A stretch of DNA of 64,000 nt. Source: Streptantibioticus rubrisoli. GTDB lineage: Bacteria > Actinomycetota > Actinomycetes > Streptomycetales > Streptomycetaceae. Made by a program: the position numbers and the translations under genes. The notes beneath the pieces were generated by a model, which was given only the letters and a program-made list of their open reading frames with translations, made no database searches and was not told where the DNA came from. The DNA lies in contig NZ_JANFNH010000006.1 of NCBI RefSeq assembly GCF_024436055.1, positions 1 through 64,000 of the forward strand, given 5' to 3'. Below, one piece after another: positions 54,833 to 63,587 of this stretch (within the stretch, counting starts at the first letter, position 1; each line of letters opens with the position of its first letter).

Positions 54833-55765
54833 ATGTCGGGACCAGCAGATGTGACGGACGCGGCCGGTTACCGGCCACTGCTGTTCTCCATCGCCTACGG
54901 GATGACCGGCTCCGTGGGCGACGCCGAGGACTTGGTCCAGGACGCCTTTCTCGGCCTGGCCCGAGCGCACCAGGCGGGGACCACGATCAACGACCTGAAG
55001 GCCTATCTGACCACCTCGGTGACCCGGCTCGGGATCAACTACTTGGGTTCGGCGCGGGTACGGCGGGAGACCTATGTGGGCGAGTGGCTGCCCGAGCCGG
55101 TCGTGGTGTCCGCCGACCGGCCGGGACCGGCCGAGTACGCCGAACTGGCCGACTCGCTGTCGATGGCGTTCCTCGTGCTGCTCGAAGCCCTCACCCCGGT
55201 GGAACGGGCGGTGTTCATGCTGCGCGAGGCCTTCGGGTACGGCTACCCGGACGTGGCGAGGATGATCGGCAAGTCCGAGGCCAACTGTCGGCAGATCTTC
55301 GCCCGCGCCAGGAAGCGCATCGCTCCCCGAGGGCAGGTGGCCGACATCGCGCCGCCCCCGGCGCGGCGTACGGAGGGGGACGAGCTCGCCCGCAGGTTCT
55401 TCGAGGTCGCCGAGGGCGGCGATCTGGACGCGCTGCTCGGCATGCTGGCGCCGGACGTGGTGTTCCAGGGGGACGGTGGCGGCAAGGCCCGGGCGATCGG
55501 AAAGTCGCTGACCGGCCTGCGGCGCGTCGCCCAGCTGATCATCGGCGGGTTCCGCCGGACCCGGCTGCTCGGGCTCTCCGTCCGGTCGGCGTGGATCAAC
55601 GGCAGGCCGGGCGCCGTGATGTACGACGCCGAAGGGCGCGTTGCCAGCGTCATCGAACTCGACATCGCCGACGGCGTGATCCAGGCGATCCGCTCCGTGT
55701 CCAACCCCGACAAACTCGGCCATCTCGGACCAGTGTCCGATGTCGCGCGACTGCCGGAGAAGTGA
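54833..55765 (+). CDS. ECF41-family RNA polymerase sigma factor with C-terminal SnoaL-like domain
   Basis: The protein (310 aa) has a sigma-70 region 2 (RPLLFSIAYGMTGSVGDAEDLVQDAFLGLARA) and a region 4 HTH (LTPVERAVFMLREAFGYGYPDVARMIGKSEANCRQIFARARKRI, residues 120-165). A C-terminal SnoaL/NTF2-like domain follows (from about 185), which marks ECF41 and replaces an anti-sigma factor by modulating activity in cis. The C-terminal NPDKLGHLG motif is the known ECF41 signature. The ATG at 54833 has GGGGGAGGG upstream. It is divergent from the AhpD-DoxX genes, its likely targets. Confidence 0.94.
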   Translation: MSGPADVTDAAGYRPLLFSIAYGMTGSVGDAEDLVQDAFLGLARAHQAGTTINDLKAYLTTSVTRLGINYLGSARVRRETYVGEWLPEPVVVSADRPGPAEYAELADSLSMAFLVLLEALTPVERAVFMLREAFGYGYPDVARMIGKSEANCRQIFARARKRIAPRGQVADIAPPPARRTEGDELARRFFEVAEGGDLDALLGMLAPDVVFQGDGGGKARAIGKSLTGLRRVAQLIIGGFRRTRLLGLSVRSAWINGRPGAVMYDAEGRVASVIELDIADGVIQAIRSVSNPDKLGHLGPVSDVARLPEK

Positions 55766-55845
55766 TCCACTCCCACCTCGCCATCGATGGCTCCACGGGG
55801 CCCGAGCGTCGGACTCTGGCAGATCAACGCTGCGACCTGGGGCTT

Positions 55846-55909
55846 AATGTCGATGGTTGTCAGCGTTGGTCGTCGTTGTGCGCCCTCGGACGGCCCAGAG
55901 ACGGCCCGG
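55846..55909. repeat. Dispersed non-coding repeat, copy 2
   Basis: The 26 bp at 55884-55909 match 31200-31225 at 24 of 26 positions. The upstream TGTCAGCGTTGGTCGTC segment also matches the first copy. It lies at the left edge of the decayed accessory region. Confidence 0.6.
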
Positions 55910-55959
55910 AGGGACGTGTCCATTCAGGGACCGAGCCGGTGCAGTGTGATGGGCTCGGA

Positions 55960-56304
55960 TCAGTGACCGCCGCTGGTTCCGACATGGAACCTCGTCAGCG
56001 CAAACACGATCACGAGGTCGAGTGTCATCACCGGGATGGCCCAGGCTGGGTAGTACGGGACGAACATGAACTGGGTGATCAGGCTGATCCCTGCCATCGT
56101 TGCGCCAGCCCCGCGACCCCAGCTTTGCTTTGTCAGGACTCCCAGGCCAGCAATGACGAGCGCCACTCCGACCACAAGGTGAATCACGCCCCAGGTGGTC
56201 AGGTCGAACCGATATTCGTATGGGGACGAGGCGGAGAACAGGGTGTCCTGCGCGATGCCGGATGCGCCCATAAGAATGCTGAGCGGCCCGCTGAGCATCA
56301 GCAC
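55960..56304 (-). CDS. DUF7144-like four-helix membrane protein, possibly N-terminally shortened
   Basis: The protein (114 aa) has helices at LSGPLSILMGASGIAQ, TTWGVIHLVVGVALVIAGLGVL, GATMAGISLITQFMFVPYYP and WAIPVMTLDLVIVFALTRF. The YEYRFDLTTWGVIHL and PYYPAWAIPVMTLDL patterns match DUF7144 proteins. The family normally begins about 15-20 residues earlier; here an in-frame upstream stretch (KINGASLFAGAVLMLSG) follows a TGA and has no ATG. I used the ATG at 56304, which has GGAG upstream. Base composition is lower in GC than the core. Confidence 0.75.
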   Translation of the reverse strand: MLMLSGPLSILMGASGIAQDTLFSASSPYEYRFDLTTWGVIHLVVGVALVIAGLGVLTKQSWGRGAGATMAGISLITQFMFVPYYPAWAIPVMTLDLVIVFALTRFHVGTSGGH

Positions 56305-56856
56305 TGCTCCAGCGAACAGGGACGCACCATTGATCTTTCGCTGCTTTCAGGCCCTAGCTGCGCCCCTTTAGGCATCGCTGCCATGGCCGCCGCCTTTCTT
56401 ACGGCGTGGTCACTGACACACGCTGTCCGTGTGCAGCTAGCCACGCTCCCCCTGACAGCTTCACCGCAATCCTGAGCCACCGCGACTGCAAGCTGCCTCG
56501 GGGAGATCGCGAACTTCAGGCCAGGGAACTAGTCGGTGATCCCTCAAATCACCAGGTATGGCGGGCCAGTCGTTGCCGCTGGCGGTGCTGATCGTGTCTT
56601 CGGCCACGGACGGGATCATGCCAGGGCGACGGAGGCCGGCGTAGCGACTTTGGCCGGGAGCCGCTTTGGCGCGAGTGATCATGGCCCCTTACGCTGGACC
56701 GCGGATCGGGCAGGCTTGTGGACCTGCCCGTTAATGCCCGATGTGGGGCCACGATCTTCGCGAAGCCAGCCCGCATGACAGCAGGTTCGACGATTCCTAC
56801 TCTGCCGCCGCTGACTGAAGGACAACGATCTGGCCTCCAATCTCCCTGGCGCCGCT
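56305..56856. other. Decayed region without a recognisable gene
   Basis: This 552-bp stretch of lower GC lies between the DUF7144 gene and the NERD remnant. Open frames on both strands are short and I cannot assign them to families. It is probably degraded accessory DNA. Confidence 0.5.
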
Positions 56857-57276
56857 GTGGCACGCAAGATGCACCAAATCGAAGGGCAGCGCAGCGCGTT
56901 CGTTCGCTGGGTCGCAAAAATGCTCCGACTCTCGTTGGGTACTGACGACTGGCGGCCGGGCCTAGTTGGTGAACAGATGGTGGGCGAGTCGCTTGCACGG
57001 CTCACGTCTCGCGGGTGGAAGGTCTTGCACGCGATCCAATGGCCGAGCGGTGCCGACATCGACCATTTGGTGATCGGGCCATCCGGCGTGTTCACGGTCA
57101 ACGCCAAGCATCATGCTGGTGCACGCGTCTGGGTAGCGGACCACATGATCCGCGTGAACAACCGAAGCACCGACCACCTGCGCATCGCGATAGCGTAGGC
57201 GGAACGGGTGTCCAAGGTCCTCCAACACTGGTGCGGGTGGCCCGTTCCAGTTCAGCCAGTCGTTGGTCGAAAGTAG
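56857..57276 (+). pseudogene. NERD-domain protein, disrupted and truncated
   Basis: The frame encodes a nuclease-related domain: LVGEQMVGESLARLTSRGWKVLHAIQWPSGADIDHLVIGPSGVFTVNAKHHAGARVWVADHMIRVNNRSTDHLR. An in-frame TAG at 57196-57198 interrupts it. The same frame then continues with family-like sequence (AERVSKVLQHWCGWPVPVQPVVGRK) to a second TAG at 57274-57276, where similarity ends and integrase-related sequence begins. The gene is thus both nonsense-mutated and cut at its 3' end. Intact NERD proteins are often found on mobile or defence-related DNA. Confidence 0.8.
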
Positions 57277-57279
57277 TAC

Positions 57280-58285
57280 TGACTTACCGTCGAGTACGAA
57301 GCGCCGACTCCGTACACAGACAGCCTCGCCGGGCTCGATGTCGAGTACGCGGGCGCCTGGGAGATACGCGGCTGGACAAGCTCACCGTGCGCGATGTCCG
57401 AGCGTGGCTCAACAAGCTGACCGACGAATGTCAGTGCTGTGCTCAGGGCAAGGATGCGCGACGCGACAAGGACAAGCGCCGTTGCTGCGCCATCGGCGCG
57501 TGCTGCGGCCAGGCCCCTTCCCGGCGCACAGTCCAAGACGCCCGCGCCGTTCTACGATCCGCGCTCACCAACGCCATGACCGAGGAACTGGTCTGTCGAG
57601 GAGGCGCGGATGTTCCTGGAGCACGCTCGCTCTGTCGGCGACCCGCTGTACCCGGCGTACGTGTTGATCCTGCTCCTCGGGTTCCGCCGGGGTGAAGTGC
57701 TGGGCCTCAGATGGGAGAACGTGAACCTGGATGCCGGGGAGATCACGGTGCAGCTCCAATTGCAGTGCATCCGGCGTCAAGTTGGTGCATGACCACACCA
57801 AGACCGAGGCATCGACTGCGACCCTCCCCCTGCCGGACATCTGCGTGACCGCGTTGCAGCTCCGTCGCAAGGCACAGGAAGGGGCAAAGCAAGCGGCTGG
57901 TGAGCTGTGAGCCGATTCTGACTTCGTGTTCACGACCCGCTACGGCACTCCGATCGAACCGCGCAACTTCAACCGGGAGTTCGTCGCCCGCTCCCTGAAA
58001 GCCGGAGTCCGCAGGATTCGCCTGCACGACACCCGCCACACGTGCGGTTCGCTGCTCGCCGCTCTCGACGTGCACCCGTGGATCGCGATGCAGATCCTTC
58101 GGCACAGCAAGATCGCTGTCACGATGGAGATCTACACGCACGTACCGTCAGAGGTGACCCGCAAGGCCCTGCGGCAGCTCGGCAAGCACCTGGGCGGACC
58201 CGACAAGCCCGAGAAGCAAGCCCGAGAAGCAAGCTCAACAGTAGTTGCTGTACTTCGCTGCTGTACGGCGCGACAAAGCCCCTAG
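57280..58285 (+). pseudogene. Tyrosine site-specific integrase, multiply disrupted
   Basis: Three frames together give a phage/ICE-type integrase. The core-binding part has RLDKLTVRDVRAWLNKLTDECQCCAQGK and the Cys-rich CCAIGACCGQ. An internal deletion and frameshift follow EELV. The catalytic part has Arg I in GFRRGEVLGLRWE, HDTRHTCGSLLA, ILRHSKIAVTMEIYTHV and the Tyr nucleophile. Further lesions are a frameshift near 57779 and an in-frame TGA at 57908-57910. The TAG stop lies inside the terminator hairpin beside tRNA-Ala. It is the relic of an element integrated at this tRNA; the N-terminal 50 or so residues are not recognisable. Confidence 0.88.
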
Positions 58286-58308
58286 CGGATCACTCCGTTA
58301 GGGGCTTT
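58275..58308. terminator. Terminator between integrase remnant and tRNA-Ala
   Basis: AAAGCCCCTAGCGGA and TCCGTTAGGGGCTTT pair over 15 bp (one G-T pair) around a TCAC loop, with T- and A-runs at the ends. It lies 10 nt past the tRNA 3' end and serves both directions. Confidence 0.85.
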
Positions 58309-58317
58309 GAGCTGCTG

Positions 58318-58391
58318 TGGACCTGAGGGGATTTGAACCCCTGACCCCCTCGATGCGAACGAGGTGCGCTACCGGACTGCGCCACAGGCCC
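58318..58391 (-). tRNA. tRNA-Ala (anticodon CGC)
   Basis: On the minus strand the acceptor stem GGGCCTG pairs with CAGGTCC (one G-T). The anticodon loop TTCGCAT gives CGC, reading GCG. The T arm is AGGGGTTCAAATCCCCT and the discriminator is A. CCA is not encoded; CAG follows. The integrase relic abuts its 3' end, the classic attachment position. Confidence 0.95.
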
Positions 58392-58459
58392 TTGCAACGA
58401 GGAAAACTCTAGCATCCCTGCGGGGGTGCTCGTGCCCGCCCCCTGTTCAGGGGCGGACC

Positions 58460-59446
58460 TCACTCGTTGGCCGCGCGGGGGCGGTCCTCGGCGGTGCCGG
58501 GGGCGTACTGGTCGAACAGCGGGGTGCGGTCGCGGTCCCGCTCGCGGGGGCGGCGGGGGTGGGGGTGCTCGGGCTCGGCGGTGGTGCCGGAGCGGGCGGA
58601 GCTCCAGGTGTCGGGGGCGCCGAGGTCGACGCTGCCGGTGCCGCGCGGGGCGACGGGGGCGGTGACGTACGTCGGCAGCGGCACCGGGACCGGCTCCCAG
58701 CCGTCGTCGGCGGTGGCCTGGTTGCGCTGCTGGTCGACCCACTCGGCGTGGTCCGTCTGCTCGACCAGGGCGCGGCGGTCGGCGGCGCGCGGTGACGGCG
58801 GCTCCGGGGCGGCGGGGGCGGCGGGTTCCTGGACGGCCGCACCCGCCTGCTCAGGGCGGGGCCGCTCGCGGGGGCGGTCCCGTAGCCGCCGGGCCGCCTC
58901 GGCCGCCCTGCGCTGGTCCATGGTGAACTCGAAGCGGCGGCGCTCGGCCCGGCGCAGGTGCGCGATGTAGAGGGTGAGCAGCACTCCGGGCACCCCGGGC
59001 GCCCACAGGTAGGCCACGCCGCCCACCGCGGCGGCGATCGCGCCCGCGGTGAAGGCCAGGAACAGCACGGTGGTGGTACGGCGGCGGCGGGCCAGCACCT
59101 TGGCCCGGGCCAGCTTCGCCCGCTCCGCGGTGCGCAGGGGCTGTCCGCCGCGTGGGGCGGTGTGCTCGACCGGCTGGACCTCGGTGGCGGGCATCGCCAG
59201 CGACCGTACGTCCACCTCCGGTTCGGGCTCCGGCGCCGGGACCTCGGTGCGCGGCTCGCCGCCCTCGCGCGCCTTGGCGTACCGGCGCTCCATGCCCGCG
59301 CGTCCGGACAGCAGCCGGATCGCGGTGCTGAAGCGTTCCGTCGGACGGGCCTCGTTGAGCTCGTCCTGCCTACGGAGCCACATCGGCACCAGGTAGGCAG
59401 CCCAGGCCCCGACAATGGCTGCGTAGATGAGGCCGCTGCTGCTCAC
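58460..59446 (-). CDS. sepX: Divisome protein SepX/GlpR
   Basis: The protein (328 aa) has a short extracellular start and a membrane helix (GLIYAAIVGAWAAYLVPMWL, residues 5-24). A conserved cytoplasmic stretch RRQDELNEARPTERFSTAIRLLSGRAGMERRY follows, then two further helices (about 125-148 and 150-164). A long disordered Pro/Arg-rich C-terminus completes it. It matches SepX of Streptomyces and GlpR of corynebacteria, a membrane partner of FtsZ and of the gephyrin-like Glp. The glp gene lies 1.9 kb away. The GTG at 59446 has a TACCGT box 7 nt before it and no ribosome site, so the mRNA is probably leaderless. Confidence 0.9.
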   Translation of the reverse strand: MSSSGLIYAAIVGAWAAYLVPMWLRRQDELNEARPTERFSTAIRLLSGRAGMERRYAKAREGGEPRTEVPAPEPEPEVDVRSLAMPATEVQPVEHTAPRGGQPLRTAERAKLARAKVLARRRRTTTVLFLAFTAGAIAAAVGGVAYLWAPGVPGVLLTLYIAHLRRAERRRFEFTMDQRRAAEAARRLRDRPRERPRPEQAGAAVQEPAAPAAPEPPSPRAADRRALVEQTDHAEWVDQQRNQATADDGWEPVPVPLPTYVTAPVAPRGTGSVDLGAPDTWSSARSGTTAEPEHPHPRRPRERDRDRTPLFDQYAPGTAEDRPRAANE

Positions 59447-59453
59447 GCCCAAC

Positions 59454-59459
59454 ACGGTA
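59454..59459 (-). promoter_or_regulatory. -10 box for leaderless sepX mRNA
   Basis: TACCGT on the minus strand ends 7 nt before the GTG start codon. This is the typical geometry for an actinobacterial leaderless transcript. No Shine-Dalgarno sequence is seen. Confidence 0.5.
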
Positions 59460-59597
59460 GGGGCCCCAGCGACGGCCCAACAGCAATTCGGCGCGGTGTG
59501 TCGCACGATCTGGCTGATATGCCGAACTTTTTTTGTGATTGTTGGGCTGCTCTTGCGAGGAACACGGTCATTGGGCGACCAATTTCGAACAGGTATT

Positions 59598-60194
59598 TTA
59601 TTTCTGGGGCGCGCCAGGGCGTACCCGGTGCCAGCGGGCCAGCATGCCCTCTTCCGGTACCTCGTCGACGGTCAGCGCGTAGACGAGGTGGTCCCGCCAG
59701 GCCCCGTCGATGTGCAGATAGCGCGGCCGCAGCCCCTCTTCGCGGAAGCCGAGTTTCTCCACCACCCGGCGGCTCGGCGCGTTCTCCGGGCGGATGCACA
59801 CCTCGATGCGGTGCAGGCCCATGGCACGGAAGCAGTGGTCGACGGCGAGCGCGACCGCCGTCGGGATGACACCGCGCCCGGCCACCGCCTCGTCCACCCA
59901 GTAGCCGATGTGCGCCGAGCACATCGACCCCCAGGTGATGCCCGCGATCGTCAACTGCCCGACCAGGCGCCCCTGGTACTCCACGACGAACGGCAGCATC
60001 CGCCCGGCGTGCGCCTCGGCCCGAAGGTGGCGCACCATCTGCCGGTACGTCGGACGGTGGACGACATGGCCGGGCGGCCCGGGCGGCATGGTGGCCTCCC
60101 ACGGGCGCAGCCACTCGCGGTTGCGGCGGTTGACCTCCCGCCAGGCGCGCTGGTCGCGCATCCTTATCGGGCGGAGCGTCACATCGCCGTCCAC
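59598..60194 (-). CDS. GNAT N-acetyltransferase, RimJ/RimL type
   Basis: The protein (198 aa from the GTG at 60194) has VTLRPIRMRDQRAWREVNRRNREWLRPWEAT at the N-terminus and the acetyl-CoA loop VDEAVAGRGVIPTAVALAVDHCF. The C-terminal GLHRIEVCIRPENAPSRRVVEKLGFREEGLRPRYLHIDG is typical of RimJ-like enzymes. The frame extends nine codons upstream to a CTG at 60221 that overlaps the mogA stop (CTGA) and reads LNGPWVTEL, so the true start may be there. It is last in the glp-moaC-mogA series. Likely substrate is the N-terminus of a protein; which one is unknown. Confidence 0.88.
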   Translation of the reverse strand: MDGDVTLRPIRMRDQRAWREVNRRNREWLRPWEATMPPGPPGHVVHRPTYRQMVRHLRAEAHAGRMLPFVVEYQGRLVGQLTIAGITWGSMCSAHIGYWVDEAVAGRGVIPTAVALAVDHCFRAMGLHRIEVCIRPENAPSRRVVEKLGFREEGLRPRYLHIDGAWRDHLVYALTVDEVPEEGMLARWHRVRPGAPQK

Positions 60195-60217
60195 CAGTTC
60201 GGTGACCCACGGTCCGT

Positions 60218-60721
60218 TCAGCTCGGTCTCCGGTCGGTGCGGGGGTGGTCGCCGCCGTGGATCTGGTCGACGGCGTGGGCCAGGAGCGGTGCGAGGACGG
60301 CCAGGCCGTCTCGTACGCCGCCCGTCGAACCGGGCATGTTCACCACAAGAGTGCCTCCCGCGACCCCGGCGAGGCCACGCGAGAGCACCGCGGTGGGCAC
60401 CGTCTCCCGGCCCGCGGCGCGGATCGCCTCGGCGATGCCGGGCACCTCGAAGTCGATGACCCGGCGGGTGGCCTCGGGAGTGCGGTCGGTGGGCGAAAGA
60501 CCGGTACCGCCGGTGGTGACCACCGCGTCGTATCCGGCGGCGACCGCCGTGCGCAGCGCCTCCTCCACCGGATCGCCGTCCGGCACCACCCGCGGCCCGT
60601 CCACCGCGAACCCCAGCTCCTCCAGCGCGGCGGCGATCAGCGGCCCGCCCCGGTCCTCGTAGACCCCGGCGGCGGCCCGGTTGGAGGCGGTCACCACCAG
60701 CGCCCGGTACGGCCCGCTCAC
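60218..60721 (-). CDS. mogA: Molybdenum cofactor biosynthesis protein MogA/MoaB
   Basis: The protein (167 aa) adenylylates molybdopterin before molybdate insertion. VTTGGTGLSPTDRTPEATRRVIDFEVPGIAEA and NMPGSTGGVRDGLAVL are the MoaB/MogA signatures. The GTG at 60721 overlaps the moaC stop by 4 nt (GTGA). It is coupled to moaC, and the downstream GNAT gene overlaps its stop if the CTG start is used. Confidence 0.94.
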   Translation of the reverse strand: MSGPYRALVVTASNRAAAGVYEDRGGPLIAAALEELGFAVDGPRVVPDGDPVEEALRTAVAAGYDAVVTTGGTGLSPTDRTPEATRRVIDFEVPGIAEAIRAAGRETVPTAVLSRGLAGVAGGTLVVNMPGSTGGVRDGLAVLAPLLAHAVDQIHGGDHPRTDRRPS

Positions 60722-61221
60722 CGGGCGCCCTCCGGGCGGGACCAGTCGCCGGACTTGCCGCCGGTCTTGGTCTCCACCCTGATGTCGGTGATAACAGCGG
60801 CCTTGTCCACCGCCTTGACCATGTCGACGACGGTGAGCGCGGCGACGCTCACCGCGGTCAGCGCCTCCATCTCCACACCGGTGCGGTCGGTGGTCTTCAC
60901 CTCGGCCGCGATCTCCACCGCGTCGTCGGCCACCGCGAGGTCCACCCGCACCCCGGAGACGGCGAGCGGGTGGCACAGCGGGACCAGCTCGGGCGTGCGC
61001 TTGGCGGCCATGATGCCCGCGATCCGGGCGGTGGCGAGGGCGTCGCCCTTGGGCACGCCCTCGCCGCGCAGCAGTTCCACGACCCGGCCGGACACCAGTA
61101 CCCGCCCGGTGGCTCGGGCGGTGCGCGCGGTCACGTCCTTGCCGCTGACGTCGACCATGCGGGCCGCACCGGCCTCGTCGAGGTGCGTCAGATGACCTTG
61201 GTGGTCAGGTGGGCTGCTCAT
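60718..61221 (-). CDS. moaC: Cyclic pyranopterin monophosphate synthase
   Basis: MoaC (167 aa) converts the MoaA product to cyclic pyranopterin monophosphate, the first stable molybdenum cofactor precursor. MVDVSGKDVTARTARATGRVLVS, AAKRTPELVPLCHPLAVSGVRV and GVEMEALTAVSVAALTVVDMVKAVDKAAVI contain the active-site Lys, His and Asp. The ATG at 61221 follows the glp gene by 76 bp on the same strand. Confidence 0.97.
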   Translation of the reverse strand: MSSPPDHQGHLTHLDEAGAARMVDVSGKDVTARTARATGRVLVSGRVVELLRGEGVPKGDALATARIAGIMAAKRTPELVPLCHPLAVSGVRVDLAVADDAVEIAAEVKTTDRTGVEMEALTAVSVAALTVVDMVKAVDKAAVITDIRVETKTGGKSGDWSRPEGAR

Positions 61222-61297
61222 GGTTCTCCCGGTCCGGTGCTCCGCCGGTCAAGTCCGTCTGCCTGGTGGCAGCAACGGTACCGGCAGCCACCGGCGG

Positions 61298-62598
61298 TCA
61301 ATCGAGCAGGATCACGTCCACCTCGGCGCCCTCGGCGGCTTCGGTGCTCTGTTCCGGCACCACGATCAGCGCGTTGGCGTGCGCGAGCGCCTTGACCAGG
61401 TGCGAACCGGCGCCCCCCACCGGCGTCACCGCGCCGCCCTCGTACCAGCCGCGCAGGAACTGCCGCCTGCCCTCGGGCGAACCGCTGATCCGCGCCGCGC
61501 ACCGGGCGCGCACAGGCTCCCGGCGCACCGGCTCCAGGCCCATCAGGGCGCGGATCACTGGCCGGACGAACAGCTCGAAGGAGACGTACGAGCTGACCGG
61601 GTTGCCCGGCAGGGCCAGCAGCGGGGTGCGGTCGGCGCCGATCAGGCCGAAGCCCTGCGGCTTGCCGGGCTGCATGGCGAGCCTTCGGAACTCCAGCTCC
61701 GACAGCGCCTCCTTGACCACGTCGTACGCGCCGACGCTGACCCCGCCGCTGGTGACGAGGAGGTCGGCGCGGATCAACTGGTCCTCGACGGTGGCGCGCA
61801 GCGTCGCCGCGTCGTCCGCGACCGCCCCCACCCGGTAGGCGATGGCGCCCGCGTCACGGGCGGCGGCGGCCAGCGCGTAGCTGTTGGAGTCGTGGATCTG
61901 CCCAGGTCCCAACTCCTCGCCGGGCGCGACGAGTTCACTGCCGGTGGACAGCACCACCACCCGCGGCCGTGGCCGGACCAGCACCTGACCGCGGCCGATC
62001 GCGGCCAGCAGCGCGATCTGCGGCGGCCCGAGCCGGGTCCCCGCGGCGAGGGCGGGCTCGCCCGCCGAAACGTCACTGCCCCGGGCGCGGACATGGGCGC
62101 CGGGCTCCGCCGGCCGGTAGACCCGGACCTCGCCGCTGGCGCCGCCCGGGTGGGCGCTGTGGGCCCGCATGGTGGTGGCCGGGCCCGCGCCGAGCCCCGC
62201 GTCGGTCCACTCGACGGGGACGACGGCCTGCGCGCCGGGCGGCAGCGGCGCGCCGGTCATGATCCGCGCGGCCTGCCCCGGACCGACGGTGGGCAACCGC
62301 GCGTCGCCCGCCGCCACGTCGCCGATGACCTTGAGGACCACCGCGCTGTCCGCTCCGGCGCCCGCGATGTCGGCGACGCGCACCGCGTAGCCGTCCATCG
62401 AGCTGTTGTCGAACGGCGGCAGTGCCACCGCCACCGTGACGTCCTCGACCAGTACGCAGCCGTGCGCGTCGTCGAGCGGCAGCTCGATGGGCTCAAGCGG
62501 GGTCAGTCGCCGCAGGATGTCGTCGAGGTGGTCGTCCACCGACCACTCGCGGTCCGCCCCACCCCCGCCCGCCGCGCGGGCGGACTCATTCGGACTGC

Positions 62599-62602
<4 letters not shown>
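61298..62602 (-). CDS. glp: Gephyrin-like molybdotransferase Glp (MoeA family)
   Basis: The protein (434 aa) has the MoeA domain order: N-terminal DNSSMDGYAVRVADI, the TGAPLPPGAQAVVPVE stretch, the MoCF-binding core STGSELVAPGEELGPGQIHDSNSYALAAAA and TSGGVSVGAYDVVKEAL. ALPGNPVSSYVSFELFVRPVI and a C-terminal beta domain follow. It inserts molybdenum into the cofactor. In actinobacteria this paralogue, Glp, binds FtsZ and the GlpR/SepX membrane protein. The GTG at 62602 overlaps the galU stop by 4 nt. Confidence 0.94.
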
Positions 62603-63507
<905 letters not shown>

Positions 63508-63587
63508 GTTCCGCACGATAACCGTTGTGCGTGAATAGAAATATGTGGTCCGCGTGAAAATCGCGGGCGTGATCACCAGGGGATGTA

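Noticed and set aside
56549-56998. Minus-strand open frames over the NERD remnant
   Set aside because: They are antisense to the NERD-like sequence and have no family features.
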